Assembly (NCBI GenBank): GCA_002314145.1
Contig: DCCG01000019.1
Span: 62,001-126,000 of the forward strand
Source: Thalassolituus sp. UBA1087
GTDB lineage: Bacteria > Pseudomonadota > Gammaproteobacteria > Pseudomonadales > Oceanobacteraceae
Length of the DNA: 64,000 nt
Reading direction: 5' to 3'
Of this stretch, positions 55,261 to 64,000 are shown piece after piece. A model generated the notes under the pieces. The model saw only the letters and a list, made by a program, of their open reading frames with translations, had not been told where the DNA came from and made no database searches. Each line of letters starts with the position of its first letter. Position 1 is the stretch's first letter. The position numbers and the translations under genes are program-made.

Positions 55261-56142
55261 TCAGGGAGTGGCGGGATCGGTGGGGTCCGCCGGATCAGTC
55301 GGGTCCGTGGGGGTGGTTGGATCGGTAGGCGTGGTCGGTGTGGTGGTCACCGGTGGGGAGAAGGTCATAAACAGCAGCTGGCTGTTCTTGCGCAGGTAGA
55401 ATTCCAGCTCGCCATCGACATTAAAACCGGCGTAACCCGAGACGCTTTGTTCATTGAAATCCGGGCAATCGCTGCGCTCGCTGAGGGTGACCCGGTAGAG
55501 GTTGTAATCCGTATCCATGGTGGCGATGAAACCGGTGAACTGACAACCGCTTTCATCCGTGGCCACACCGGTAAACGTCGTGCCGGGGTTAGACGCTGAT
55601 ATCACCATTTCATAGCCGGTGGCCGTCCATTTACCCACACTGGTCAGCCTGGATAAGGGCGCGTTGTTGCCCCAGGTGCCTTCCCGGGTGAGTTCAATAT
55701 TGCCGGACGCCGTCCCATCCACGCTGAAGCCACCGAACAGAGAATCATCCGTGGCGGCAATGGAAGCCAGCTGCACGTTAAAGTCCACGTCAGTTTCTAC
55801 CCCATTGGCGATCAGCTGCCCGCTGTCGGCGTCTGAGGCGGCGCTCAGCGCATAGCCGGTCAGTGCTGCCGCGGCGGTTTCATCGCTGCCATTCAACACA
55901 ATGGTGCCGTAATAGCCGTTGTTATCGTCCAGCCCATACAGGTTGCCGTTATAAATAAGCACCCGCATGGTCGCTTCACTGTTGGAGCCTGCGTTCAGCA
56001 CCCCGTCCCAGAAACCATTCAGCCCGGTGGTCACATCACTGATGGTTTCCCCCTGCTCGTTGGTGACTTCGTCATCTTCTTCGGCCACACAGCCTGCCAG
56101 CAACAAAACACCTGTTACGGATATCAATGGAATTAGCCGCAC
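55261..56142 (-). CDS. Lipoprotein of unknown function with Thr-Pro-Asp-rich tail
   Basis: About 293 residues. Lipobox LLLAGC near residue 18. GTG 56142 follows AGGAG, while the ATG at 56178 has no ribosome-binding site. The body contains repeated EVTN-like and GFWDG/GLY strands suggesting a beta-rich domain. The C-terminus is a low-complexity run of TPTDPT-type repeats. No family recognised. It abuts the oriC-like region. Confidence 0.7.
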   Translation of the reverse strand: MRLIPLISVTGVLLLAGCVAEEDDEVTNEQGETISDVTTGLNGFWDGVLNAGSNSEATMRVLIYNGNLYGLDDNNGYYGTIVLNGSDETAAAALTGYALSAASDADSGQLIANGVETDVDFNVQLASIAATDDSLFGGFSVDGTASGNIELTREGTWGNNAPLSRLTSVGKWTATGYEMVISASNPGTTFTGVATDESGCQFTGFIATMDTDYNLYRVTLSERSDCPDFNEQSVSGYAGFNVDGELEFYLRKNSQLLFMTFSPPVTTTPTTPTDPTTPTDPTDPADPTDPATP

Positions 56143-56259
56143 CGACCATGCTCCTGAATAAATAGTTTTCTTAAGCATAGCAATCGGCGGAAATTACGCT
56201 GGCTTGAGTCTTTTTTCTGACCAGGGATCAGGCCTGCGGTGATTCAGAAAGGGCAAAAT

Positions 56260-57810
56260 TCAGGCGTCAGCGTCCGCCGCGCCTGCGCTGAGTACACGGT
56301 TGCGGCCGCTGGTTTTCGCTTCATACAGTTTGTCGTCGGCCCGGCGCACGGCATCCGTGGCGCTCTCATCATGCTCTGATGCCTGAGCCAGACCAATACT
56401 CATGGTGACCGCCAGCTCCTCAGACAGCGGTGTGACTTCAATCAGGCGGCGGATGCCTTCTGCCAGCAGGGTGGCGGAGGCCAGATCGTCGGTATGCACA
56501 ATCATGAGAAACTCTTCACCGCCGTAACGCGCCACCAGATCACTGCCGCGCAGATTGGCACTCAGCAGCGAGGCAATATGCATCAGGGCCTGGTCGCCGG
56601 CGGCGTGCCCCCAGGTATCATTGATACGTTTGAAGTGATCAATATCCGCAAGCATCACCACGTATTGGCTCTGGCCGCGTTTCAGGCGCGCAAATTCATT
56701 GGCAATGCTCTCATCCGCCGCCAGCCGGTTGGCCAGCCCGGTGAGTGAATCAGTACGCGCCAGCGACTGCAGTTCCAGATTCAGCTGCACCAGCTCGGAG
56801 GTACGGCTCTCCACCAGACTTTCCAGATGGCTGTTGGTCTGTTCCAGCTCCAGACGTGTCATCTGCAGGTGCAGTTCTGCTTCTTTGCGTTTGGTAATGT
56901 CGCGCAGGCTGCCGATCAGCCGGAACGGTTCGCCCTGTTCGTCCCTTGCGACCACCTGTACCCGGTTACGCACCCAGACAATGTCGCCGTCCGCCCGCAC
57001 CATGCGGTGCTGAAATGACGTCCGGCCGCGGGCGGGCAGCACCTCAAAAAACTCGCGTGCGGAATCTTCCCGGTCATGGGGGTGGAGGTAACCTTCAAAC
57101 TCGTCACGGGTAAAGACGGTTTTGGCAGGCGACAGCCCGAGAATGCGGGCTATTTCGTCATTACCAAAGACAATGTCCTGTGTCTCGTTATCGCTTTCCC
57201 AGATGGCTTCACCGGAAGCCATCATGGCTTCCAGAAAACGGCGCTCCTTCGCAATCAGCTGTTCGTGGGCCTGTTTCAGCTCAGTGATTTCGTGCGTCAC
57301 CATCAGCACCAGTGGCTTTTTATCCTCGCCCAGAGTAATGGGGACTTTATGACTGTGAAACCAGCGCGGCTGCAGAGTGAAAGGATCAGGGACCTTCTCT
57401 TCCTGTATTTCTTCTTCACCCGTCTCCAGTACACGCGACATCGTCTGCTCATAAAAACTGGCCAGTTCCGGGTCAGCAATAAAATCCGCATCCCGGTGGC
57501 CGATAATATTTTCCACCCGGGTATGAAAAAACTTCGCCAGCTGCTCATTGGCGAAGACAAAACGGCCGTCACTGTCCTTCACCACAAACGCCGACGGTGA
57601 GGCATTAATCATCATCTTCAACAGCTGAATATTGCCGGACGTCTGCGCCCAGCCAAACTGGGCCTCCTCTCTTGAGGCCGCCCGCGATCCGCGCGCACCG
57701 CAATCGCCGCATTCCACCCACCAGTGGTCATCGCCCTCATGCCTGATGGCCAGATCAGCACTCTGGCAGAAGGGGCAGATTGTAGTGATATGCGTATTAA
57801 CAGGAGGCAT
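56260..57810 (-). CDS. Diguanylate cyclase with N-terminal Lar-like zinc ribbon and two PAS domains
   Basis: 516 residues. Residues 11-45 hold a CPFC...CGDCGARG four-cysteine ribbon (C12, C15, C34, C37) of the Lar restriction-alleviation type. Two PAS/PAC regions follow (about 65-180 and 190-305), then a coiled linker and a GGDEF domain (about 345-510). The cyclase motif is GGEEF, expected to be active. The zinc ribbon at the start of a cyclase is unusual. A soluble protein; no membrane segment seen. Confidence 0.9.
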   Translation of the reverse strand: MPPVNTHITTICPFCQSADLAIRHEGDDHWWVECGDCGARGSRAASREEAQFGWAQTSGNIQLLKMMINASPSAFVVKDSDGRFVFANEQLAKFFHTRVENIIGHRDADFIADPELASFYEQTMSRVLETGEEEIQEEKVPDPFTLQPRWFHSHKVPITLGEDKKPLVLMVTHEITELKQAHEQLIAKERRFLEAMMASGEAIWESDNETQDIVFGNDEIARILGLSPAKTVFTRDEFEGYLHPHDREDSAREFFEVLPARGRTSFQHRMVRADGDIVWVRNRVQVVARDEQGEPFRLIGSLRDITKRKEAELHLQMTRLELEQTNSHLESLVESRTSELVQLNLELQSLARTDSLTGLANRLAADESIANEFARLKRGQSQYVVMLADIDHFKRINDTWGHAAGDQALMHIASLLSANLRGSDLVARYGGEEFLMIVHTDDLASATLLAEGIRRLIEVTPLSEELAVTMSIGLAQASEHDESATDAVRRADDKLYEAKTSGRNRVLSAGAADADA

Positions 57811-58004
57811 GCATCCGGCCTTCGCGGGCTTATTCGAAAATTCAGTTTAGCCCCATATCCGTGAGTTCAATGCCGCGGATGTCATCATCCCGTGGCATTG
57901 GCTTAAACACACCCTGTCAGATTGTCTTATCTCCACCTCCACCGCCGCTCAAAGCACCACTAGACTTGCCACAGAGAATAACAATAACGCCACAGGAAGC
58001 CGCC

Positions 58005-58865
58005 ATGAGCACCACAAGCAACGCCTTACAACAGGCCCGGGCGATCAGTGCCGGTATGAAAATCCCCGGCCGTAAAATGGCATTTGAATTCCGCCCGGAC
58101 GATATTCCACGCCACTGGAATGACAACGACGCCTTCAAATCGACCTTTATGAATGCGCTTTCCTGTCTGTTTCCTGAAGGCGAGCGTATGTTTATGGATG
58201 CGGTGCGCGAACACATGCACCTGATCGATGATGAGGTGCTGGCAGAACAGGTGCGCGGCTTTATCAAACAGGAAGCCATCCACGGCAACGAACACGCGCT
58301 GTACAACGCCTGCCTGAAAAAATGGCATTATCCGATTGATAAAATTAACCGCTTTGAAAAGAACGAAAAACGCTGGATGAAAAAATGGATTCCGGCCTCT
58401 CACCGGCTCGCCGTAACCTGTGCCCTGGAACACTTCACTGCCATTATGGCCAACCAGGTACTGACCAACCCCGACGCCACCGCGGGCATGCATCCGCAAT
58501 TCAAAGAGCTGTGGCGCTGGCACGCGATTGAAGAAACAGAACACAAAGCCGTGGCCTACGACGTGTACCAGCAAGCCGTTGGCCGCTACTGGCTGCGGGT
58601 GTTAACCATGATTAACGTTACCTTTTTCTTCTGTCTGCGGACCAGCATTTATCAGACCATTTTTCTGTGGAAAGACGGCCAGCTGTTCAACCCGAAAACC
58701 TGGTGGCAGGGCATCAGATTCTACTTCATCAGACCGGCTCTGGTACGGCGCATCATGCGCCAATATCTGGACTACTTCCGCCGCGACTTTCACCCCTGGA
58801 TGCATGACAACCGCGAGCTGGTACAACACTGGCTGACCGAAGAGCAGAGCTTTAAAACGCTCTGA
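58005..58865 (+). CDS. Metal-dependent hydrolase family protein (PF10118-like)
   Basis: About 286 residues. The segment MKIPGRKMAFEFRPDDIPRHWNDN and repeated His/Glu motifs (FIKQEAIHGNEH, ALEHFTA, HAIEETEHKAVAYD) match the predicted metal-dependent hydrolase family with a ferritin-like four-helix metal site. ATG 58005 has AGGA upstream. A hydrophobic stretch near residues 198-218 may be a membrane-associated helix. Biological role unknown. Confidence 0.8.
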   Translation: MSTTSNALQQARAISAGMKIPGRKMAFEFRPDDIPRHWNDNDAFKSTFMNALSCLFPEGERMFMDAVREHMHLIDDEVLAEQVRGFIKQEAIHGNEHALYNACLKKWHYPIDKINRFEKNEKRWMKKWIPASHRLAVTCALEHFTAIMANQVLTNPDATAGMHPQFKELWRWHAIEETEHKAVAYDVYQQAVGRYWLRVLTMINVTFFFCLRTSIYQTIFLWKDGQLFNPKTWWQGIRFYFIRPALVRRIMRQYLDYFRRDFHPWMHDNRELVQHWLTEEQSFKTL

Positions 58866-59061
58866 ATAATAAGCCTTGTCCGCCATAAAGACCGCTCCGC
58901 CGGGACACAGACGGAGCGGAGAGTCTGGCCAGCCCCTTGTGTGGATCACACTGTCTCATGATCTGGGAAACTTTCTGCCCTCAGTGAACTCGGTTTTTGT
59001 ATAAGCTGCTGTAAATATTATGCAAACACTCACAAGTCACAATAAGGAGAAGGAGCGCAGT

Positions 59062-59763
59062 ATGAGTACTCAGTGGATCAACATCAGCAACGAAGGCGAT
59101 AAAGAGTTCAGTGGTTATCTGGCACTGCCGCCAAAAGGTACCGGTCCCGGACTGATTCTGTTGCAGGAAATCTGGGGCGTGAACGACCACATCAAAGCCG
59201 TCGCCGAGCAATACGCCATGTCTGGCTTTGTGGTTATGGCGCCCGACGTCTTCTGGCGGTTCGATAAACAGATCGCTCTGAATTACGACGAGCAGGGCAA
59301 CGAAAAAGCGTTCGGCTACCTCAATGATCTGGACAAAGATCAGGCAGTTAAAGACCTCACCCTGGCCGTGGATAAACTTAAATCCTTGCCGGAAGTCACC
59401 GGTAAAGTTGGCGTGATGGGTTATTGCATGGGCGGTCTGCTGGCCTTCCGCACAGCCGCTGCTACCGACTTGGACGCCGCGGTCTGTTACTACGGTGGCG
59501 GCATCGCCGACTTTATTGACGAAGCGGCCGACATTCACAACCCGATACTCTTCCATCACGGCGTGAAAGACCAGCTGATTCCGGAAGAAGCGCGGGAAGC
59601 CATCCGCCATCATTTTGCCGTACGCAAAGACGCCGTGCTGTACGATTACGATGCGGATCACGGCTTTAACTGCTGGGGACGTCCGGCTATGTATGATCAG
59701 CCATCCGCGACCATTGCCCAGGGCCGTACACTGGAATTTCTGGGGCAGTTTCTGTCTGAATAA
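59062..59763 (+). CDS. Dienelactone hydrolase family protein
   Basis: About 233 residues, alpha/beta hydrolase. The catalytic Cys is in GYCMGG, the Asp in GVKDQLIP and the His in DADHGFNCW. LLQEIWGVNDHI and APDVFWR are family marks. ATG 59062 follows AAGGAG; the frame starts further upstream at 59020 with no ribosome-binding site. It can open dienelactones or similar esters. A terminator follows after about 30 bases. Confidence 0.92.
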   Translation: MSTQWINISNEGDKEFSGYLALPPKGTGPGLILLQEIWGVNDHIKAVAEQYAMSGFVVMAPDVFWRFDKQIALNYDEQGNEKAFGYLNDLDKDQAVKDLTLAVDKLKSLPEVTGKVGVMGYCMGGLLAFRTAAATDLDAAVCYYGGGIADFIDEAADIHNPILFHHGVKDQLIPEEAREAIRHHFAVRKDAVLYDYDADHGFNCWGRPAMYDQPSATIAQGRTLEFLGQFLSE

Positions 59764-59793
59764 AGACAGTCTCTGACAGAACTTTCAGACCAC

Positions 59794-59822
59794 AAAAAAG
59801 CACCGCCCGGCGGTGCTTTTTT
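59794..59822. terminator. Bidirectional terminator after dienelactone hydrolase
   Basis: Perfect stem GCACCG (59800-59805) / CGGTGC (59811-59816) with A-run left and T-run right, between converging genes. Confidence 0.9.
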
Positions 59823-59851
59823 GTGCGTCATCTTTATGTGCTTTATTCCCC

Positions 59852-60481
59852 TTATTCAGGGGCCATGCCCGGGCGATACATCAGAAACTCATCATCCCCG
59901 GTAATACCATAGTAACTGGCCGGACCACCGGCCCGCATAATAGGCTGCGCTGCCGCTGTCTGATAAATACCGTCTTTCAGATACGCCTGCTGAATATGCA
60001 CACCGACTACTTCACCAAAGATCACCCAGTTTGGCATCTCCTCTCCCTGCGCCGTCTGCAACTGAATTAACTGAGTTAAACGGCACTCAAACGCCACCGG
60101 GGTTTCTGCCACATAAGGTACACTGATCACCTCTGACGATTGCGGCGTCAGGCCCGCCAGCTCAAACTCATCCACCTCCGGCGGTACACCGGCACAGGAC
60201 TGATTCATCTGCTCTGCTAACGGCCGGGTCGCCAGATTCCAGCAAAACTCCCCCGTGTCTTTAATGTTCTGCACACTGTCTTTCCAGCCCACACTGCCAA
60301 ACGCAATGATAGGCGGATTATCCGCAAACGCATTAAAGAAACTGTACGGCGCCAGATTCAGTACACCGTTTTTATCCTGCGAAGAAATCCAGCCAATCGG
60401 GCGCGGACCAATGATGCTCTTAAACGGATCATGGGGCAGGCCGTGGCCGGATTTGGGTTGGTAGAAGTAGGTGTCTGACAT
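59852..60481 (-). CDS. Flavin reductase-like / FMN-binding split-barrel protein
   Basis: 209 residues of the flavin reductase-like family in the DIM6/NTAB (COG1853) style: SIIGPRPIGWISSQD, NLAPYSFFNAFADNPPIIAFG and the C-terminal block are present. It would bind FMN and may be a reductase or flavoprotein oxidase. It is monocistronic and not next to a monooxygenase partner, unlike the reductase at 20139. Confidence 0.83.
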   Translation of the reverse strand: MSDTYFYQPKSGHGLPHDPFKSIIGPRPIGWISSQDKNGVLNLAPYSFFNAFADNPPIIAFGSVGWKDSVQNIKDTGEFCWNLATRPLAEQMNQSCAGVPPEVDEFELAGLTPQSSEVISVPYVAETPVAFECRLTQLIQLQTAQGEEMPNWVIFGEVVGVHIQQAYLKDGIYQTAAAQPIMRAGGPASYYGITGDDEFLMYRPGMAPE

Positions 60482-60538
60482 TATATTTTCCTAAATAACC
60501 AGTGGTCTAAGTATAACCGTGAGGGAATACTATAAAAA

Positions 60539-61312
60539 CTAGCGCCCCAAGAAAATATTGTTTCGATGATATTTCATAAGCTTTTCATCGGGTGGATATT
60601 CTTCCGCTATTGAAATTCGACTACCTTCGTAACGATGAAAATTTTCGATAACAAATTGCGAAGTATTTTCTTTTATTTTTTTCGATAAAATAACTTCACT
60701 ATTGTCAGAGATAGTGATCATGCCTTGGTCAAAAGCACGATCATGAATGCTCGATAAACAAAGCCCATTTTTAGGATTCATACGTTGCTTTTCATCATCA
60801 CGCCAAGGTTTTATATGACTTGCAACCAACAGTGTGGGTATATCCAAACCAGAAATACAACACCGTCCTTGGTAAGCAGATAAGACCATCTTTCGAAAGA
60901 TACCTTGCCCAAGGCGAACTTTCGTCATCACTAACTTATCTCGTCCCTTTAGAGTTGCATTCAGCTCTTCATAAATTGGCTCTGAACCGATGTCAAAACG
61001 CTCGACCAGTACTTTATACGATTCATTAAATTCTTTGGGATGCTCTGTGTGCCATTGCCAAATATCGCGGTCTTTTACTGCAATATTAGATAATCCAACC
61101 CTACCATTTTTGGTAATGTTTGGATCTAAGCTAGCAAAGTTACACAGCTTCATTGAAAGTGATGAGGGTGTTCTATCCATCACTTTTGCTAACGCAATAA
61201 TTTCCGGTGTTTTTTTATCCAAACGTCCAAACGGAAGTAGATGATAAAGATTCAGTGCCAGGATTTGTTCGTCGCGTGTCCAATCCTTGCGAGGCGTCCT
61301 TTGCATACCCAC
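60539..61312 (-). CDS. HNH endonuclease (putative restriction-type)
   Basis: 257 residues with a C-terminal HNH_2-like motif (VASHIKPWRDDEKQRMNPKNGLCLSSIHDRAFDQG, position ~166-199). The N-terminal part (WTRDEQILALNLYHLLPFGRLDKKTPEI) is typical of this group. The gene is clearly richer in A/T and codons such as AAA/TTA than neighbours, suggesting recent transfer. There is no adjacent methyltransferase, so it may be a solitary defence nuclease. Confidence 0.82.
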   Translation of the reverse strand: MGMQRTPRKDWTRDEQILALNLYHLLPFGRLDKKTPEIIALAKVMDRTPSSLSMKLCNFASLDPNITKNGRVGLSNIAVKDRDIWQWHTEHPKEFNESYKVLVERFDIGSEPIYEELNATLKGRDKLVMTKVRLGQGIFRKMVLSAYQGRCCISGLDIPTLLVASHIKPWRDDEKQRMNPKNGLCLSSIHDRAFDQGMITISDNSEVILSKKIKENTSQFVIENFHRYEGSRISIAEEYPPDEKLMKYHRNNIFLGR

Positions 61313-61470
61313 TCCTTAACACTTCATAAATATTAATATTCAGATCAACAATAACAGCTTTTTAACAGGCTCCCAATCCTCCTTATCCATTGCCCAATCC
61401 TCCAATAAAACACTCTTTCCTGCCATCTCTCCATAAAATAAGGCTATAGTAATGCGATTGTGGAGGGCCT

Positions 61471-62382
61471 ATGACTGTGACTGATATCCGACAAGCCGGA
61501 AGTACTATGCAGGATTCTCTGGCGGCGATGATTGATCGCCGCACTCAGGGGTTAACCGACTGTGAAAGTGGCATTGCAGGGCTCACCTTCTTTCGCCGTA
61601 ATGCGCCGGCGAGCCCGACCATCTGTATGGTGGAAGCCAATGTGATTCTGGTGGTGCAGGGCTCCAAGCAGATGTGGGTCGGGGGCAGTGGTTACCCGTA
61701 TGACTCAAACAACTTTCTGATTACATCACTGGATTTGCCTGCCAATTCGGAGGTGGTGGAGGCCTCGGCCGCACAGCCGTGTCTTGGTCTGTCGCTGAAG
61801 CTGGATCTGTCTCTGATCAGTGAGCTGATGACGCAATCACAGCTGGAGGCCGCCCATAAACAGGGGCCGGAGCAGGGCATAGGCATCGGCACTGTGACGC
61901 CGGAAATCCAGGAGCCGTTCCGCCGTCTGGTGTCACTGCTGGACGAGCCGGAGGCCAGCGATGTGCTGGCGCCGCTGATTATCCGTGAAATTCATTACCG
62001 TCTGCTCACCAGTGATCAGGCACCACGCCTGCTGCACGCGGCTTCGGTCGGCAGTCAGTCGCAGCGCATTGCGCGTGCCATTGACTGGCTGAAACTGCAT
62101 TATCAGGAGGCACTCGCGGTGGATGAGCTGGCAGCCCATGTACAAATGAGTTCGTCTTCTTTTTACCAGCATTTCCGCCAGCTGACGGGTATGAGCCCGC
62201 TGCAGTATCAGAAATGGCTGCGTCTGAATGAGGCCCGGCGGCTGATGCTGACGGACCATCTGGATGCCGCCGAGTCGGCGTACCGGGTCGGTTATGACAG
62301 TCCGTCTCAGTTCAGCCGTGAATACCGCCGCCTGTTTGGCCTGCCGCCCAAGCGCGATATCGAAAACCTGCGCACTGCCTGA
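61471..62382 (+). CDS. AraC-family transcriptional regulator (AraC_N type)
   Basis: 303 residues. The N-terminal domain (ICMVEANVILVVQGSKQMWVGG) matches AraC_N regulators. The C-terminal two helix-turn-helix motifs (LAVDELAAHVQMSSSSFYQHFRQL; AYRVGYDSPSQFSREYRRLFG) are complete. It converges with the SDR gene downstream, a common pairing of this regulator family with an SDR or aldo-keto enzyme it controls. Confidence 0.9.
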   Translation: MTVTDIRQAGSTMQDSLAAMIDRRTQGLTDCESGIAGLTFFRRNAPASPTICMVEANVILVVQGSKQMWVGGSGYPYDSNNFLITSLDLPANSEVVEASAAQPCLGLSLKLDLSLISELMTQSQLEAAHKQGPEQGIGIGTVTPEIQEPFRRLVSLLDEPEASDVLAPLIIREIHYRLLTSDQAPRLLHAASVGSQSQRIARAIDWLKLHYQEALAVDELAAHVQMSSSSFYQHFRQLTGMSPLQYQKWLRLNEARRLMLTDHLDAAESAYRVGYDSPSQFSREYRRLFGLPPKRDIENLRTA

Positions 62383-62444
62383 TTCTCTGGCCAGCAGCAG
62401 GATTATGTAATGCCTGCGCGCCGATGGCAGAGAACAGGGGTGGC

Positions 62445-63209
62445 TTACAGAATGTCGGCCAGTTGCGCGCACTTATTGAATAACATTGCCTGACGCGCTT
62501 CGTTAAACACATCCGCATGCGCCTGCTGCCGCTGTTTGTGGTGGTAGTAGCCGCCGCTGTTCAGCACCTGTGGTGACTCTGATGTGGCCAGCCAGGCCTG
62601 GGTCTCACAGCCCTTCAGCAGACTATCCGGTGCGGAGGCGCCGCCCATGCGGGTAGGTACCCAGCCGGGATCAACCGCGTGACAGATAATATCCGGCCAG
62701 CAGCGGGCAAAGGTCATTGCCAGCATGGTCAGGTAAAACTTGCTCTCAGAGTAGGCCTGGTAACTGTTCCATGGGCGTTCCTGCCACTGCAGATCGGTCA
62801 CATCGTGGCGTCCGCCGGTGTGCATGCTGGAACTGAGAAAGATCAGCCGCCGTGGCCGGTTAATGAGAACAGACAGAATATAGGGCGCCAGTACATTCAC
62901 AGCGAAGTCATCGTTCAGCCCGTCTTCTGTAAGCCGCACCCGCTCGCCCTGGTTGTACACACCGGCGTTGTGGATAACTGCGTCAAAACGGGCCACCTCA
63001 TTCGCCTGCCGGGCCAGGGCTTTGGTTTCTGCGATGGAGCTCAGATCACCGCTCATAACCGCATGCACATCCGGCCGTTCAGCCTTAATCTCTGCCGCCC
63101 GCCCATGGTTGCGGGCGTGCAACACCAGCTGATGTCCTTCAGCCTGCAACCTGTCTGCGGTGTATTTACCCAGCCCGGTGTTAGCGCCTGTAATCAGAAT
63201 CGTGGCCAT
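62445..63209 (-). CDS. Short-chain dehydrogenase/reductase (SDR)
   Basis: About 254 residues. The Rossmann motif ILITGANTGLGKYTAD, the NAG motif (IHNAGVY) and the catalytic YSESK are present. ATG 63209 follows AGGAGG; the frame to 63233 is less likely. Its substrate is unknown. It may be controlled by the convergent AraC gene. Confidence 0.9.
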   Translation of the reverse strand: MATILITGANTGLGKYTADRLQAEGHQLVLHARNHGRAAEIKAERPDVHAVMSGDLSSIAETKALARQANEVARFDAVIHNAGVYNQGERVRLTEDGLNDDFAVNVLAPYILSVLINRPRRLIFLSSSMHTGGRHDVTDLQWQERPWNSYQAYSESKFYLTMLAMTFARCWPDIICHAVDPGWVPTRMGGASAPDSLLKGCETQAWLATSESPQVLNSGGYYHHKQRQQAHADVFNEARQAMLFNKCAQLADIL

Positions 63210-63321
63210 ATGCCTCCTGTTTATAAACAGCAACCTGTGGATAAATCAGTGCATGGATGCCGGCAGAGCCGGGCTTAACCTGTGGACAGCCTGTTTATAG
63301 CTTGCCCAGTCCATGCCAGAC

Positions 63322-64000
63322 TCAGCGGACCGTCTGACATGCCAGCATCGCCTGTTCAATCTGCGCCCAGTCCAGTGCCTGGTGGCTGATGATTTCGATG
63401 CGCGAATCACGCCGATGGGCGACTTTATCGAAGTCATGTTCATCGCCGACACGGTTGTAAAACACCCAGTCGCCGCCAATGCGGATCACACCTTTCACCC
63501 GGTCGACATTTTCCAGCCCGTTCAGAATCTCTTCCAGCGCCCAATAATCAAAACAATCATCGCGATGAAACAGCCAGCCAGCGGTGAACAGACCGCTGCC
63601 GTGCCCGGTTTTGCATACCGGCTGGCCGGGCAGGGGCTGAGGTTCCTGATGATGGTGAGAATGGTCATGATCATCATGCGAGTGATGATGGTGACTGTGG
63701 GCCTGCGGAAACTGCGCCTTAAGCTGGCCATTGCGCACCAGATCCAGCAGCCCGGGATCAATCTGACCGCGGGTCACGCGGCCAACATGCTGTTTGGGCG
63801 GGAACATATTCGCCAGGCTGTCTTCTGCCATGCGGATCTGTTCTTCCTGCGCGACATCGCATTTGTTAATCAGCACCACGTCGGCCAGATTGAGCTGGTC
63901 ATGGAAGATTTCATTGTCGATGACTTCCGGCTGCGCCAGTGAGCGCGGGTCCAGCAGGCAGACCGTGGCACGCAGGTCGAGCTGATGACGGAAACCCGGC
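63322..64000 (-). CDS. CobW/G3E-family GTPase, C-terminal part (5' end outside window)
   Basis: The frame is open from the right edge, so the N-terminal P-loop is not visible. The segment LADVVLINKCD holds the guanine-recognition NKxD motif. The linker has a His-rich metal-binding stretch (HSHHHHSHDDHDHSHHH) and the C-terminal CobW domain follows. Members act as metallochaperones, often for zinc. The last ~225 residues are present. Confidence 0.9.
   Translation of the reverse strand, partial: PGFRHQLDLRATVCLLDPRSLAQPEVIDNEIFHDQLNLADVVLINKCDVAQEEQIRMAEDSLANMFPPKQHVGRVTRGQIDPGLLDLVRNGQLKAQFPQAHSHHHHSHDDHDHSHHHQEPQPLPGQPVCKTGHGSGLFTAGWLFHRDDCFDYWALEEILNGLENVDRVKGVIRIGGDWVFYNRVGDEHDFDKVAHRRDSRIEIISHQALDWAQIEQAMLACQTVR

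Noticed and set aside
63236..63244. A DnaA-box match (TGTGGATAA) downstream of the SDR start
   Set aside because: It stands alone near a TGTGGACAG partial match, far from the A/T-rich region at 55 kb; a single nonamer is expected by chance.

Overview
The window is chromosomal DNA of a gammaproteobacterium, most likely a marine Oceanospirillales-type organism. This placement is an inference from the complete atpIBEFHAGDC operon, the parB-parA-rsmG block, mnmG beside a replication-origin-like region, two GlyGly-CTERM surface proteins and many c-di-GMP, TonB and LysR/AraC genes. No rRNA is present; there is one tRNA, Pro(CGG).

Layout. 0-11 kb: the 3' end of argH, a glycosyltransferase, a periplasmic-binding lipoprotein overlapping a GGDEF/EAL gene, a histone-deacetylase-like hydrolase, cyanase, lipoproteins, a LysR regulator and a dienoyl-CoA isomerase. 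11-18 kb: two large secreted proteins with GlyGly-CTERM tails on either side of tRNA-Pro. 18-32 kb: a 2OG-Fe(II) oxygenase, an AraC regulator, then two divergent operons. The leftward one runs Tsx-like channel, MFS transporter, RutA-like flavin monooxygenase, isochorismatase-type amidohydrolase, M20 amidohydrolase and flavin reductase. The rightward one is a complete Dpp/Opp-type ABC importer. Together they look like uptake and oxidative/hydrolytic breakdown of an unidentified amide-containing compound.

31.7-32.5 kb: just downstream of atpC lie five degenerate copies of the atpC 3' end, four of the gaps holding intrinsic terminators. Most differences in the last eleven codons are synonymous. 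This is the most unusual structure in the window. 32.5-42.2 kb: atp operon, parB, parA, rsmG. 42.4-52.4 kb: a block separating rsmG from mnmG (often neighbours), mostly on the opposite strand: MFS transporter, extradiol dioxygenase, two cytochrome b561 paralogues each preceded by a TTAAG-N6-TTAAG repeat, a PepSY protein with a two-component system, a PchR-like regulator with a TonB receptor, and a higBA module whose toxin gene is split by a 265-bp MITE. 53-55.3 kb: mnmG and a probable oriC with four DnaA boxes and an AT-rich stretch.

55-64 kb: a lipoprotein, a diguanylate cyclase with a Lar-like zinc ribbon, a metal-dependent hydrolase family protein, dienelactone hydrolase, a flavin reductase-like protein, an AT-richer HNH endonuclease gene, an AraC/SDR pair and the 3' part of a CobW-type GTPase. 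All calls come from reading the sequence; no database search was run.
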